Shown piece by piece: positions 8,357 to 16,739 of a stretch of 64,000 nucleotides of DNA. The position numbers and the translations under genes were made by a program. Origin of the DNA: Microbacterium sp. Root166. GTDB taxonomy: Bacteria > Actinomycetota > Actinomycetes > Actinomycetales > Microbacteriaceae. Position 1 is the first letter of the stretch; every line of letters starts with the position of its first letter. The stretch covers positions 667,540-731,539 of the forward strand of contig NZ_LMGL01000001.1 in NCBI RefSeq assembly GCF_001427145.1, given 5' to 3'. The notes below the pieces were generated by a model that saw only the letters and a list, made by a program, of their open reading frames with translations, was not told where the DNA came from and ran no database searches.

Positions 8357-8995
8357 GTGAGCCGCGTGCTCGTCTTCTCGGGCGGCGGCGACTACGCCGA
8401 TCCGTGGCATCCCTTCGCCGAGACGAGCGCACGGGTCGCCGAGATCCTGGCGGCGGCCGGTCACAACGACGTGACGGTCGTCGACAGTCTGGCCGAGCTC
8501 GAGGCCGAACTCCCGGATGCCGAGGTGCTCGTCGTCAACGCGGGCGGCGGGCCGGAGCCGCACCCCCTCGACGCTGAGCTCGCGCGCATCCTGGGTGCGT
8601 ACGACGGACCGCTGGTCGCGCTCCACGTCGCCGCGACGCTCCTGCCCGAGTCCGACGCGTGGGAGCGGATGCTCGGCGGACGATGGGTGCGCGGTCGGTC
8701 CATGCACCCGCCGCGGGGGCCGCTGACCGTGCGGGCCGTGTCGCGGCATCCGATCGTCGACGGCCTGGCATCGAGCGCGACCGTCGACGAGGCGTACTCG
8801 TGGCTGCGGGTCGCGGCGTCGTCCGAGGTGCTGCTCGTCCACGATCTCGAGGGCGGCGCGCAGCCGATGTGCTGGATCGCGGAGTCGGACGGCCGCCGGG
8901 TCGCCTACGACGGACTCGGCCATGACCTCGAGGCCTACGAGGCTCCCGTCGCCGTCACGGTGCTCGGGCGACTGGTCGCCTGGGTCGCCGCCTGA
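8357..8995 (+). CDS. ThuA-like domain protein (glutamine amidotransferase-like fold)
   Basis: A 212-residue protein of the ThuA-like family (trehalose utilisation type), a class I glutamine-amidotransferase-like fold often found in sugar catabolic clusters, of uncertain activity. It begins VLVFSGGGDYADPWHPFAET and contains LVVNAGGGPEPHPLD, HVAATLLPESDAWERMLGG, WVRGRSMHPP and YDGLGHDLEAYE, the last near the C-terminus as in ThuA proteins. The GTG at 8357 lies inside GGAGTGA. A second in-frame GTG at 8366 would place that GGAG at a normal distance, so the true start may be three codons later. It probably belongs functionally to the preceding operon, although repeat A separates them. Confidence 0.75.
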   Translation: MSRVLVFSGGGDYADPWHPFAETSARVAEILAAAGHNDVTVVDSLAELEAELPDAEVLVVNAGGGPEPHPLDAELARILGAYDGPLVALHVAATLLPESDAWERMLGGRWVRGRSMHPPRGPLTVRAVSRHPIVDGLASSATVDEAYSWLRVAASSEVLLVHDLEGGAQPMCWIAESDGRRVAYDGLGHDLEAYEAPVAVTVLGRLVAWVAA

Positions 8996-9008
8996 CCTGT
9001 CGCCCACG

Positions 9009-9066
9009 CGAGTCGCCAAGACACGCCGACCAGCCGCGCGGGTATCCGGCGTGTCTTGGCGACTCG
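9009..9066. terminator. 20-bp perfect inverted repeat after the ThuA-like gene
   Basis: CGAGTCGCCAAGACACGCCG (9009-9028) pairs perfectly with 9047-9066 across an 18-nt loop. It starts 14 nt after the ThuA-like stop. No U-tract follows, so it is either an actinobacterial hairpin terminator or a mobile palindrome. Confidence 0.6.
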
Positions 9067-9112
9067 GTGTTCAGGCAGCGGGTCGCCGCGGAGTGACCCG
9101 CACGCAGACCTC

Positions 9113-9125
9113 GGAAAACGGTTCC
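9113..9125. promoter_or_regulatory. LacI-type operator-like palindrome
   Basis: GGAAAACGGTTCC, with GGAA/TTCC arms around a CG-centred core, lies 44 nt upstream of the first lacI-type start. This suggests autoregulation or shared control with the cluster upstream. Confidence 0.45.
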
Positions 9126-9155
9126 TGCCGCGCCCTGTCTGGGCTGACTTGCCCC

Positions 9156-9161
9156 TAGACT
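9156..9161 (+). promoter_or_regulatory. -10 box of a leaderless lacI-family gene
   Basis: TAGACT ends 7 nt before the ATG at 9169 and no Shine-Dalgarno sequence is present, so transcription probably starts at the initiation codon. Confidence 0.5.
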
Positions 9162-9168
9162 CGGCCTG

Positions 9169-10206
9169 ATGAGCGAGACGTACGCGCCACCCCGAGGCGC
9201 CGCTACCCTGCACGACGTCGCCCGCGAAGCCGGAGTGTCGCTGGCCACTGCGTCGCGCGTGCTCAACGGCTCGACCCGCAAGGTCGCCGAGAGCTATCGT
9301 GACCGGGTCGAGGCCGCCGCCGAGAAGCTCGGCTACACCGCCAACCTCTCTGCCCAGGCGATCGCCCGCGGCACCTCCGCGATCGTGGCGCTGCTCGTCG
9401 CCGACATCGCCGACCCGTACTTCGGCCAGCTCGCGTCGGGCGTCGCCCGCGGCGCCGACGAGGCCGGGCTGATCGTCACCATCGCCATCACCGAGCGCGA
9501 CCCGCAGCGCGAGGTGCGCCTGGTGCGCGCTCTGCGCGGCCAGCGTCCGCGCGGCCTGATCCTCGCCGCCTCGCGCACCGAGGGCCCCGACGCCGCCGGT
9601 CTGAAGGCCGAGCTCGACGCCTTCTCGGGCACCGGCGGGCGCGTCGTCATGCTCGGCACGGGCGCCGACGGCGTGCGCTCGATCGGGCTCGACAATCACG
9701 GCGGAGCCGCGCAGCTGGGCGCCGAACTCGCCGCCCTCGGATACCGCGACGCGGTGATCGTCGCCGCCGCCGAGGGCATCCGCACCTCCGACGACCGCAT
9801 CGCCGGGTTCACGCAGGGCTTCACGGGCGGCGGCGGCTCGATCCGCGGCATCCGTCGTGGCGGCTTCACGCGCGATGCCGGGTACGCCGCCGGTCAGGAG
9901 CTCCTCGCCGAGGGATTGGATGCCGGCACCGTTGTCTTCGGCATCAGCGACGTGGTCGCCATCGGCGTCATGTCCGCGATCCGCGACGCGGGCCGCGAGA
10001 TCGGCACCGACATCGCGGTCGCCGGCTTCGACGACATCGCCACGGGCCGCGACATCCGTCCCGGACTCACGACGGTGCGCGTTCCGCTCGAGGAGCTCGG
10101 CTTCCAGGCGCTCACCGCCGCCGTCACGGCGGACTGGGATGCCGCGGCCGAACCGCCCCTTCCCCTCGAGGTCATCGTCCGCGGCAGCACCCCGCCGCGC
10201 GCCTGA
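9169..10206 (+). CDS. LacI family transcriptional regulator (first of tandem pair)
   Basis: A 345-residue repressor. The helix-turn-helix (LHDVAREAGVSLATASRVLNG) is at about residues 10-32, with the hinge region following. The remainder is a periplasmic-binding-protein-like effector domain containing VVFGISDVVAIGVMSAIRD and IAVAGFDDIATGRDIRPGLTTV. It follows the Gfo/Idh-DUF993-isomerase-ThuA block and precedes a second LacI gene by 19 nt, so one of the pair is the likely regulator of operators O1 and O2. The effector is unknown. Confidence 0.93.
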   Translation: MSETYAPPRGAATLHDVAREAGVSLATASRVLNGSTRKVAESYRDRVEAAAEKLGYTANLSAQAIARGTSAIVALLVADIADPYFGQLASGVARGADEAGLIVTIAITERDPQREVRLVRALRGQRPRGLILAASRTEGPDAAGLKAELDAFSGTGGRVVMLGTGADGVRSIGLDNHGGAAQLGAELAALGYRDAVIVAAAEGIRTSDDRIAGFTQGFTGGGGSIRGIRRGGFTRDAGYAAGQELLAEGLDAGTVVFGISDVVAIGVMSAIRDAGREIGTDIAVAGFDDIATGRDIRPGLTTVRVPLEELGFQALTAAVTADWDAAAEPPLPLEVIVRGSTPPRA

Positions 10207-10225
10207 TCCAGCCGTGGGAGAACGG

Positions 10226-11227
10226 ATGCCGCGACCGCCGAAGGGCGTGACGATCGCCGACGTCGCCGCCCAGGCGGGGGTCTCGCTGTCGACCGTTTCG
10301 CGCGCGCTGAACGGCAACCCCACGGTCGATCCGGCACTGGCCGAACGGGTGCGGGAGGCCGCGGCATCCCTCGACTACCGCGCGAGCCCGCTGGCGCGCA
10401 GCCTCGTGCTGGGGCGCACGCAGACCATCGCCGTCGTCGTGCCCGACCTCGGCAACCCCACGTTCCAGCAGGTGCTGCGCGGCCTCAGTCGCGCCGCCGC
10501 CGCGGACGACTACCACGTGCTCGTCGCCGACTCCGGCGAGTCCGTCGACGAGGAGCGCCTGCTCGCGGTCGAGACCCGCCGCCGCACCGACGGGATCGTG
10601 CTGTGCGCGCCGCGCATGCCGCAGGACGAGCTCGAGCGGCTGGTGGGTGGTGTCAGGCCCGTCGTGCTCGTCAACCGCGAGGCCGGACCGGGCGTGCCGT
10701 CGGTGCGCGCCGACTACCGGTCCGCGCTGGCCGACGAGCTCGCGCATCTGCACGGGCTCGGCCACCGCAGCATCGTCTACCTCGCCGGCATCGAGCGCAG
10801 CATCGCCAACGCCGCCCGCCTCGAGGCCATCGAGCAGTTCCGTGCCGAGCATCCCGACGTCCGGGTCGCCGAGCTGGCCGGCGGCGTCGACTTCGACGCC
10901 GGGGCTGCGGCCGCGCCGGCCGTGCTGGCCTCCGGCGCCACCGCGGTGCTCGCCTTCAATGACCTGGTGGCGATGGGGTTGCAGAGTGCCGTTCAGGCCG
11001 CCGGATGCCGCGTCCCCGACGACCTCTCCATCGTCGGGTTCGACGACATCCCGTTCGCCCGGCATACGACGCCGGCCCTGACCACTGCCGCGGTACCGGC
11101 CGCCGAGCTCGGCGCGCAGGCGTGGCAGCAGCTGCGGCGACTGCTCGACGCGGACGAGCCCGGGGATCCTCTCGTGCTGGCGCCGACGCTTACCGTGCGC
11201 GGGAGCTCGGGCCCGGCCCCGGCGTAG
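10226..11227 (+). CDS. LacI family transcriptional regulator (second of tandem pair)
   Basis: A 333-residue repressor with helix-turn-helix VTIADVAAQAGVSLSTVSRALNG near the N-terminus and an effector domain with VVVPDLGNPTFQQVLRGLSR, AVLAFNDLVAMGLQSAVQ and LSIVGFDDIPFARHTTPALTT. The start at 10226 has GGGAG 5 nt upstream. The frame remains open further upstream, but that part is a shadow of the preceding gene. Two adjacent paralogues match the two operator types seen nearby (AAGCGCTT and AAACGTTT cores), though which binds which cannot be told from sequence. Confidence 0.93.
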   Translation: MPRPPKGVTIADVAAQAGVSLSTVSRALNGNPTVDPALAERVREAAASLDYRASPLARSLVLGRTQTIAVVVPDLGNPTFQQVLRGLSRAAAADDYHVLVADSGESVDEERLLAVETRRRTDGIVLCAPRMPQDELERLVGGVRPVVLVNREAGPGVPSVRADYRSALADELAHLHGLGHRSIVYLAGIERSIANAARLEAIEQFRAEHPDVRVAELAGGVDFDAGAAAAPAVLASGATAVLAFNDLVAMGLQSAVQAAGCRVPDDLSIVGFDDIPFARHTTPALTTAAVPAAELGAQAWQQLRRLLDADEPGDPLVLAPTLTVRGSSGPAPA

Positions 11228-11239
11228 CTTGGTCACTTA

Positions 11240-11258
11240 TCGCTAGTCAAACTAGCGA
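11240..11258. promoter_or_regulatory. AT-rich 8-bp inverted repeat
   Basis: TCGCTAGT (11240-11247), CAA, ACTAGCGA (11251-11258). It lies 12 nt after the LacI stop and upstream of a small gene. It could be an operator or a weak terminator. Its A/T content stands out locally. Confidence 0.4.
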
Positions 11259-11301
11259 ACCGGACGTATCCTTCGACAATGGGTCGACTCCCGGGGCCGT
11301 C

Positions 11302-11586
11302 TTGGTCCAGATAGTGAGAGTCCGCGTCGACGGTCAGATGTTCATCCTCGACCCGGACCAGGATGCCGCCGAGCTGCAGCGGCAGATCATCGAGGCCGTC
11401 CAGCAGGGCGCCGGCTTCGTCGGATTCCGAACGGTCGGACGATCGACGATCTCCGTGCTCATCTCGCCCGGCATCGGCGTTCGGTTCGAGACACTGGAAC
11501 GCTCCGAGGAGCAGCTGCGGGAGTGGGAAGAGAACCCCCCGTACATTGAGCCGGGCGACAGCGCCTACGACGATCTCATGTTCTGA
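11302..11586 (+). CDS. Small conserved-looking hypothetical protein
   Basis: About 90-94 residues depending on whether TTG 11302 or GTG 11314 is used; neither has a clear Shine-Dalgarno sequence. The protein is acidic, with a VQIVRVRVDGQMFILDP N-terminus, a helix-forming AAELQRQIIEAVQQGAGFV stretch, beta segments with VGRSTISVLISPGIGVRFET and an acidic tail ending DSAYDDLMF. No membrane segment or known motif is recognised. The codon bias is that of a real gene and nothing overlaps it. Its function is unknown. Confidence 0.6.
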   Translation: MVQIVRVRVDGQMFILDPDQDAAELQRQIIEAVQQGAGFVGFRTVGRSTISVLISPGIGVRFETLERSEEQLREWEENPPYIEPGDSAYDDLMF

Positions 11587-11636
11587 AACCGCCCCGTCGC
11601 CGGCCGCGGGCGTGGCGCACAGAGCGAGCGCTGCAC

Positions 11637-11680
11637 TTTCCTGCGACTGCTGCGTCGCGCGACGCCGCGATCGCAGGAAA
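11637..11680. terminator. Hairpin between convergent genes
   Basis: TTTCCTGCGA (11637-11646) pairs perfectly with TCGCAGGAAA (11671-11680) across a 24-nt loop, with partly matching GAGCGC/GCGCTC flanks. It sits between two convergent genes. Confidence 0.5.
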
Positions 11681-11728
11681 CTGGCGCGCTCGCGTGATCT
11701 CCAGACCGACATGCGGTGCCGACTGATC

Positions 11729-12268
11729 TCAGGCGGGCTCCTCGTCCAGTCGCCGTTGGATCGTCGTGATGTGCTTGCCCAGATCGCCCGAGGCCAACAG
11801 GCCGGAGCCGAGCGGACCCGCCGAATCTTCGCCGACCAGCGGCAGTTGCCGGAGCGCCGCGGCGACAGCATCGCTCATGTGCTCGACTTGCCACTCGAGT
11901 TCGGCTTCGGCGGATTCGGGACGGCCGGCGGCCAAGCCGGCGGCCTTTGCGGCGTATGCAGCGGCGCCCAGCGCGTGCGCACCCATGTGCGCCACCCCCG
12001 CAGCCTGGGCCGCGGCCCGCGCCGCCGCGATGCCCGCCGGAGTCGTCGCCGAGTGTGCCGCACGACCGGCGGTGAAACGCCGTTTGATCTCACCGGCTGC
12101 CGTGAGGTCGCCTCGCGAGAATGCCCGCGCCCGCGCGATCGCATCGCGTGGTCGGTCATCGTCGGGCGCCTCCGACTCGAAAAGGGCGAGCACTCGCTCG
12201 GCGCAGTCGGCCGCCCATGCAGCGACCAGGCGCCGATCGGATTCGCTGAGCGACTGCGGGGACGCCAT
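11729..12268 (-). CDS. Imm-5-like putative immunity protein
   Basis: A 179-residue, alanine-rich, helical protein. The N-terminal pattern LSESDRRLVAAWAADCAERVLALFE, followed by DDDRPRDAIARARAFSRGD and repeated AA/AR helices with AAHSA, GVAHMGAHALGAAAYAAKAAGL, fits the Imm-5-like family, which is annotated as putative immunity proteins. No toxin, WXG100 or secretion gene is adjacent, so the role in contact-dependent competition is uncertain here. It is convergent with the small hypothetical gene. Confidence 0.65.
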   Translation of the reverse strand: MASPQSLSESDRRLVAAWAADCAERVLALFESEAPDDDRPRDAIARARAFSRGDLTAAGEIKRRFTAGRAAHSATTPAGIAAARAAAQAAGVAHMGAHALGAAAYAAKAAGLAAGRPESAEAELEWQVEHMSDAVAAALRQLPLVGEDSAGPLGSGLLASGDLGKHITTIQRRLDEEPA

Positions 12269-12408
12269 CTCAGCACTCTCGCACAGACGGCTGCGTCACC
12301 GTGAGGACCTCTGATGCCTGGCGTTAGGGCGGGACGGCATCCGTGGCATCCATCGCGTCACACGATAGTCCCTCACGCGCCACCGCATCACGCTCCGTGC
12401 TACCCTGA

Positions 12409-12420
12409 GAAAACGTTTCC
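12409..12420. promoter_or_regulatory. LacI-type operator upstream of the uronate operon
   Basis: GAAAACGTTTCC, with an AAACGTTT core typical of LacI/GalR-family sites, lies 32 nt before the start of the first operon gene. A TACCCT box (12401-12406) immediately upstream could be the -10 hexamer, in which case bound repressor would cover the transcription start. Confidence 0.6.
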
Positions 12421-12451
12421 CGAGCGCCGGAGACGTTCCTTGAGGAGTGAG

Positions 12452-13798
12452 ATGAGCCACCGCCGGTACGCCGTCGTCGGAGCGGGCCACAGGTCCCAGA
12501 TGTACGTCGACGCGATCACGGGCCCGTACGCCGACCGAGCCGAGCTCGTCGCGATCTGCGAACCCAACCCCGTCCGCGCCGCCTACTACGTCGAGCGCAC
12601 CATCGCCGCCGGCTCACCGGCCCCGGCGGTCTACGGACCGGACGATCTCGAGGCCATGATCCGGGCCGAGCGCGTGGACCGGGTGATCGTGTGCGCGCGC
12701 GATGACCTGCACGCGACCCTAATCGTGCGGTCGCTGGATGCCGGAGCCGACGTCGTCGTCGAGAAGCCGCTCACGATCGACGCCGAGTCGGCCGCGGCCA
12801 TCGAGGACGCCATCGAGCGCACCGGCCGTGAGGTCGTCATCACCTTCAACTACCGCTACTCGCCCCGCAACAGCGCCCTGCGCGCCCTGCTGCAGGAGGG
12901 CACCATCGGCGAGGTGACCTCGATCGACTTCTCCTGGGTGCTCGACACGAAGCACGGAGCGGATTACTTCCGCCGCTGGCACCGCGAGAAGGAGCACTCC
13001 GGCGGTCTGCTGGTGCACAAGGCCAGCCACCATTTCGACCTCGTCAACTGGTGGCTGCGATCCACTCCGTCGCGCGTCTTCGCGTCGGGCGGCCTGCGCT
13101 TCTACGGCGCCGACAACGCCCGCTCCCGCGGACTCGGCGAGCGCCCGGCGCGGGGCACCCACGACGGAGCCGACGCCTTCGAGCTCGACCTGCGCACCGA
13201 CGAGCGCCTGGCCGCCCTGTACCTCGGGGCCGAGGAGCACGACGGCTACCTGCGCGATCGCGACGTCTTCGGCGAGGGCATCACGATCGAGGACAACCTC
13301 GCCCTCGTCGTCGACTACGCCTCCGGCGCCACCCTCAGCTACTCGCTCAATGCCCACTCGCCGTGGGAGGGCTACCGGGTCGCGGTCAACGGCACGCTCG
13401 GTCGCGCCGAGCTCGAGGTCGTCGAGCGGGGAGCAGTGCTCGAGGCCGAGGCGCTGCATCCGGTGCTCGATCCCAGCGCCGTGGACGCCGGTTCGTCCGG
13501 ATCGCTGCGACCCGAGGGCGAGCGCCTCATCGTGCAGCGGCACTGGGAAGCGGCGTACGAGGTGCCGATCGAGAGCTCCAGCGACGGCCACGGCGGCGGC
13601 GACGCGCTGCTGCTGGCCGACGTGTTCGAGGGTCCCGGCGACGACCCGCTCGCCCGCCCCGCAGACTGGCGCGACGGCGTCCGCTCGATCTCGGTTGGCA
13701 TCGCCGGCAACCGCTCGCTCGAGACCGGCCTGCCCGTCCGCGTGGCCGAGCTCGGCATCCGCCTCCTGGCCGAACCTGCCACGACGTCCGCGTCATGA
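12452..13798 (+). CDS. Gfo/Idh/MocA family oxidoreductase
   Basis: A 448-residue NAD(P)-dependent dehydrogenase of the Gfo/Idh/MocA group, first gene of the aldarate operon. Visible are an N-terminal Rossmann segment (RYAVVGAGHRSQMY), the family motif VVEKPL, and a substrate domain with TFNYRYSPRNSALRALL and GGLLVHKASHHFDLVNWW. GAGGAG lies just upstream of the ATG. The stop overlaps the next start (ATGA). A role in oxidising or interconverting a uronic acid or derivative before the pathway is inferred from context. Confidence 0.88.
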   Translation: MSHRRYAVVGAGHRSQMYVDAITGPYADRAELVAICEPNPVRAAYYVERTIAAGSPAPAVYGPDDLEAMIRAERVDRVIVCARDDLHATLIVRSLDAGADVVVEKPLTIDAESAAAIEDAIERTGREVVITFNYRYSPRNSALRALLQEGTIGEVTSIDFSWVLDTKHGADYFRRWHREKEHSGGLLVHKASHHFDLVNWWLRSTPSRVFASGGLRFYGADNARSRGLGERPARGTHDGADAFELDLRTDERLAALYLGAEEHDGYLRDRDVFGEGITIEDNLALVVDYASGATLSYSLNAHSPWEGYRVAVNGTLGRAELEVVERGAVLEAEALHPVLDPSAVDAGSSGSLRPEGERLIVQRHWEAAYEVPIESSSDGHGGGDALLLADVFEGPGDDPLARPADWRDGVRSISVGIAGNRSLETGLPVRVAELGIRLLAEPATTSAS

Positions 13799-14739
13799 GC
13801 CGCATCGTCGTCACCGGCGGCGCCGGCCGGCTCGGTCGCAGCCTGGTCGCCGGGCTCCACGGCGCCGGTCACGAGCTCGTCTCGCTCGACCGCGAGCTCT
13901 CGGGGGCGCCGGAACTGGACGGGATCGAGCAGATCGCGGTCGACCTCACCGATCCGCAGGCGGCGTCCGCGGCCATCGCCGGCGCTCGTGCCGACGCGCT
14001 CGTGCACCTCGCCGCGATCGCCGTTCCTTTCAGCGCGCCGGAGGACGTGATCCTGACGACGAACGCGGCGCTCGCACTGAACGTGCTGTCGGCGGGCGTC
14101 GAGGCGGGCATCGACCGGATCGTCGCGGCCTCGAGCCCCACTGTGCTCGGCTATGGGGCCCCGGCCGGCTGGCTGCCCGACCGCTTCCCGCTCGACGAGC
14201 AGACGACGCCGAAGCCCTGGCACGCGTACGGCCTGTCCAAGCTGCTGATCGAGCAGACCGTCGCGATGCTCGCACGCCAGACCGGCGACGCCACGCGGTT
14301 CGGCGTCTTCCGCCCGTGCTTCGTCATCGCCCCCGAGGAGTGGGCGGGCGCGCCGACGCAGCAGGGCCACACCGTGCGCGAGCGCCTCGACGACCCCGCG
14401 CTGGCGGCCCCGGCGCTGTTCAACTACGTCGATGCGCGGGATGTCGCGACCTTCGTCGACGTGCTGCTCGAGGCGCTGCCGTCCATTCCCAACGCCGAGG
14501 TCTTCTTCGTCGGCGCCGACGACGCGCTCGCCCGACGTCCGCTGGCCCAGCTCATGCCCCGGTTCGTCGAGGGGTCCGATGAACTCGCCGCCACCCTCAC
14601 CGGCACCTCCCCCGCGTTCAGCAATGCCAAAGCACGTCGCGTGCTGGGATGGCGCCCGCAGCATAATTGGTCTGATGAGTTGCTCGCCGCTGGCGAGAAA
14701 GAACGCCCCGCCCAAACCCGAAAGGACGTGCTGGCGTGA
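13795..14739 (+). CDS. NAD(P)-dependent epimerase/dehydratase family protein (extended SDR)
   Basis: A 314-residue short-chain dehydrogenase. The nucleotide motif TGGAGRLG is at residues 7-14 and the catalytic pair is Y145 and K149 (HAYGLSKLL), with an upstream SSPTVLGYG serine segment. In this operon a uronate dehydrogenase-like role (uronate to aldarolactone) would complete the pathway, but the protein is longer than characterised uronate dehydrogenases (about 265 residues) and could instead be an epimerase. It overlaps the genes on both sides by 4 nt. Confidence 0.8.
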   Translation: MSRIVVTGGAGRLGRSLVAGLHGAGHELVSLDRELSGAPELDGIEQIAVDLTDPQAASAAIAGARADALVHLAAIAVPFSAPEDVILTTNAALALNVLSAGVEAGIDRIVAASSPTVLGYGAPAGWLPDRFPLDEQTTPKPWHAYGLSKLLIEQTVAMLARQTGDATRFGVFRPCFVIAPEEWAGAPTQQGHTVRERLDDPALAAPALFNYVDARDVATFVDVLLEALPSIPNAEVFFVGADDALARRPLAQLMPRFVEGSDELAATLTGTSPAFSNAKARRVLGWRPQHNWSDELLAAGEKERPAQTRKDVLA

Positions 14740-15635
14740 ACTTCGACGGCATCCTCTTCTTCCCCGTGACGCCGTTCGACACCGCCGACCGGATCGATGA
14801 CGATCTGCTGCGCGAGCACGTCTCGACGACCCTCGACCATGCCCCCGGCGGCGTCTTCCCCGCCTGCGGCACCGGCGAGTTCCACGCCCTGTCCGAGCGC
14901 GAGGCGGCGCACGTCGTCGCGGTCACGACCGAGGTCGTGGCGGGTCGCGTGCCCGTCGTCGCCGGCACCGGCGGCCCGCTCGGGCACGCGACCGCGCTCG
15001 CAAAGTCGGCGGCGGATGCCGGAGCCGACGCCCTCCTCGTCCTTCCGCCGTACCTCGTCGGCGGCTCGCAGGCGGGGCTGCGGGCCTACGTCGAGGCGGT
15101 GGCCGCGGCATCCCCTCTTCCTGTCGTGATCTACCACCGCGGCACCGCGCAGTACTCGGTCGACACCGTGCGCGCTCTCGCGGCGAACCCCAAGGTCGTC
15201 GGGTTCAAGGACGGCGTCGGCGACGTCGGCCTTGCGCAGCAGATCGTGCGCGCGGTCGCCGAGACCGGGCGCGAGGACTTCGCGTTCTTCAACGGCCTGC
15301 TGACCGCCGAGCTCACGCAGGGCGCGTACCGGGGCATCGGCATCCCGCTGTACTCGTCCGCCGCGTTCGCGATGATCCCCGAGGTGGCGAACGCTCACTA
15401 CCGCGCGTACGTCGACGGCGACGAGGACCGGCGCCTGGCACTGCTGGACGGGTTCTACTCCCCGCTGGTGCGGCTGCGCGACGAGACCCCCGGCTTCGGC
15501 GTCTCGCTCATCAAGACCGGCCTGCGCCTCGGCGGCCTGCCGGTCGGCTCGGTGCGCGCGCCGCTGGTCGACCCGACGCCCGAGCAGGAGGAGCGGCTCG
15601 CCGGCATCCTCGAGGCAGGACGCGCGCTGCTGTGA
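14736..15635 (+). CDS. kdgD: 5-dehydro-4-deoxyglucarate dehydratase (KdgD-like)
   Basis: A 299-residue class I aldolase-fold dehydratase predicted to convert 5-dehydro-4-deoxy-D-glucarate to alpha-ketoglutarate semialdehyde with loss of CO2 and water. The motif VFPACGTGEFHALS is the KdgD signature. K158 (VVGFKDGVGD) fits the Schiff-base lysine and Y133 (VVIYHRG) the catalytic tyrosine. The GTG start overlaps the SDR stop and AAAGGA lies 9 nt upstream. A neighbouring KGSA dehydrogenase supports the assignment over the related L-arabinonate-branch enzyme. Confidence 0.88.
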   Translation: MNFDGILFFPVTPFDTADRIDDDLLREHVSTTLDHAPGGVFPACGTGEFHALSEREAAHVVAVTTEVVAGRVPVVAGTGGPLGHATALAKSAADAGADALLVLPPYLVGGSQAGLRAYVEAVAAASPLPVVIYHRGTAQYSVDTVRALAANPKVVGFKDGVGDVGLAQQIVRAVAETGREDFAFFNGLLTAELTQGAYRGIGIPLYSSAAFAMIPEVANAHYRAYVDGDEDRRLALLDGFYSPLVRLRDETPGFGVSLIKTGLRLGGLPVGSVRAPLVDPTPEQEERLAGILEAGRALL

Positions 15636-16720
15636 CCACGATCGCCTCGTTCGACGCCCGCCTGCTGCGCGTGCCGCTCACCCGGCCGTGGGCTGCCGAC
15701 GTGACGTCGGTCGGCGTGGTCGCCACGCACGTGGTGCGCTCGGACGGCGCCGAGGGCTGGGGCTTCTCGTGGACGCCGCAGATCGGCGCCGAGGCCGTGC
15801 ACGCCCTGCTCGCGAACGACATCACGAAGTTCGCGATCGGACGACCGGCCGATCCGGGATCCGAGTGGCTGGACCTCTGGCGGCACCTCCACGAGGCCGG
15901 AGGCGGCGGGCTCACCACCATCGCGATGGCCGGTCTGAACACGGCACTGTGGGATGCCGAGATCCGCGCCGCCGGAACTTCGCTGACCGGCTTCCTCGGT
16001 GCGCAGCGCGACCGCGTCCGCGCGTACGGCAGCGGCGTGAATCTGCACTACAGCGCCGAGGAGCTCGTCGCTCAGGCGCGGCGCTGGGTGGACTCCGGGT
16101 TCGACGCCGTCAAGGTCAAGGTCGGCAAGCCCGACGTCGCCGAAGACCTCGACCGCCTGCGCGCGGTGCGCGAGGTGCTCGGCCCCGACCGGGCGCTCAT
16201 GATCGACGCGAACCAGCGCTGGGAGCTCGACCAGGCAACGCGCGCGCTCGAGGTGCTCGCAGACGTCGCGCCCGCGTGGATCGAAGAGCCCCTGCGCGCC
16301 GACGACCTCTTCGGGCACGGCGAGCTGGCCACGCGCCTGCGAGCCTCGAGCGGCATCCCGATCGCCGTGGGCGAGAACCTGCACAATGTCTTCCGCTTCG
16401 ACGACTTCCTGCGCACCGGGGCCGCGCAGATCGTGCAGCCCAACATCGTGCGCGTCGGCGGCATCACCCCCTTCCTCGGCATCGCGGCCATCGCGGCCGA
16501 GTACGGCGCCGCCGTGCACCCGCACCTGCTGCCCGAGCTCTCCGGGCAGCTCGCCCTCACCCTCCGCGCCGTCGACGGCGTCCCCGAGCCGATGGCCGAG
16601 GACGTCGAGGATGCCGGCTTCGGCGATCTCGGCGCGCTCGCCGATCCGTCGCCCGTGCGCATCGCCGACGGCACCCTGACCGACGTGCCCCACGCCGGGC
16701 TCGGCATCCGCTTCTCATGA
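15632..16720 (+). CDS. Enolase superfamily dehydratase (galactarate/glucarate/talarate type)
   Basis: A 362-residue enzyme of the mandelate racemase/muconate lactonising group, predicted to dehydrate an aldarate to 5-dehydro-4-deoxyglucarate with Mg2+. The KxK base motif is K161/K163 (AVKVKVGKP), metal ligands fit D192 (DANQ), E218 (IEEPL) and E248 (GENLHN), and H296/H298 lie in VHPHLLPELSG. This KxK-plus-His arrangement resembles galactarate/L-talarate dehydratases more than glucarate dehydratase. The GTG start overlaps the KdgD stop. The exact diastereomer used is uncertain. Confidence 0.82.
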   Translation: MTTIASFDARLLRVPLTRPWAADVTSVGVVATHVVRSDGAEGWGFSWTPQIGAEAVHALLANDITKFAIGRPADPGSEWLDLWRHLHEAGGGGLTTIAMAGLNTALWDAEIRAAGTSLTGFLGAQRDRVRAYGSGVNLHYSAEELVAQARRWVDSGFDAVKVKVGKPDVAEDLDRLRAVREVLGPDRALMIDANQRWELDQATRALEVLADVAPAWIEEPLRADDLFGHGELATRLRASSGIPIAVGENLHNVFRFDDFLRTGAAQIVQPNIVRVGGITPFLGIAAIAAEYGAAVHPHLLPELSGQLALTLRAVDGVPEPMAEDVEDAGFGDLGALADPSPVRIADGTLTDVPHAGLGIRFS

Positions 16721-16739
16721 AATCCCCAAAGGAACTCCG

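Noticed and set aside
11240..11258. Small palindrome taken as a rho-independent terminator of lacI
   Set aside because: No U-tract and the stem is only 8 bp; kept as a possible operator instead.
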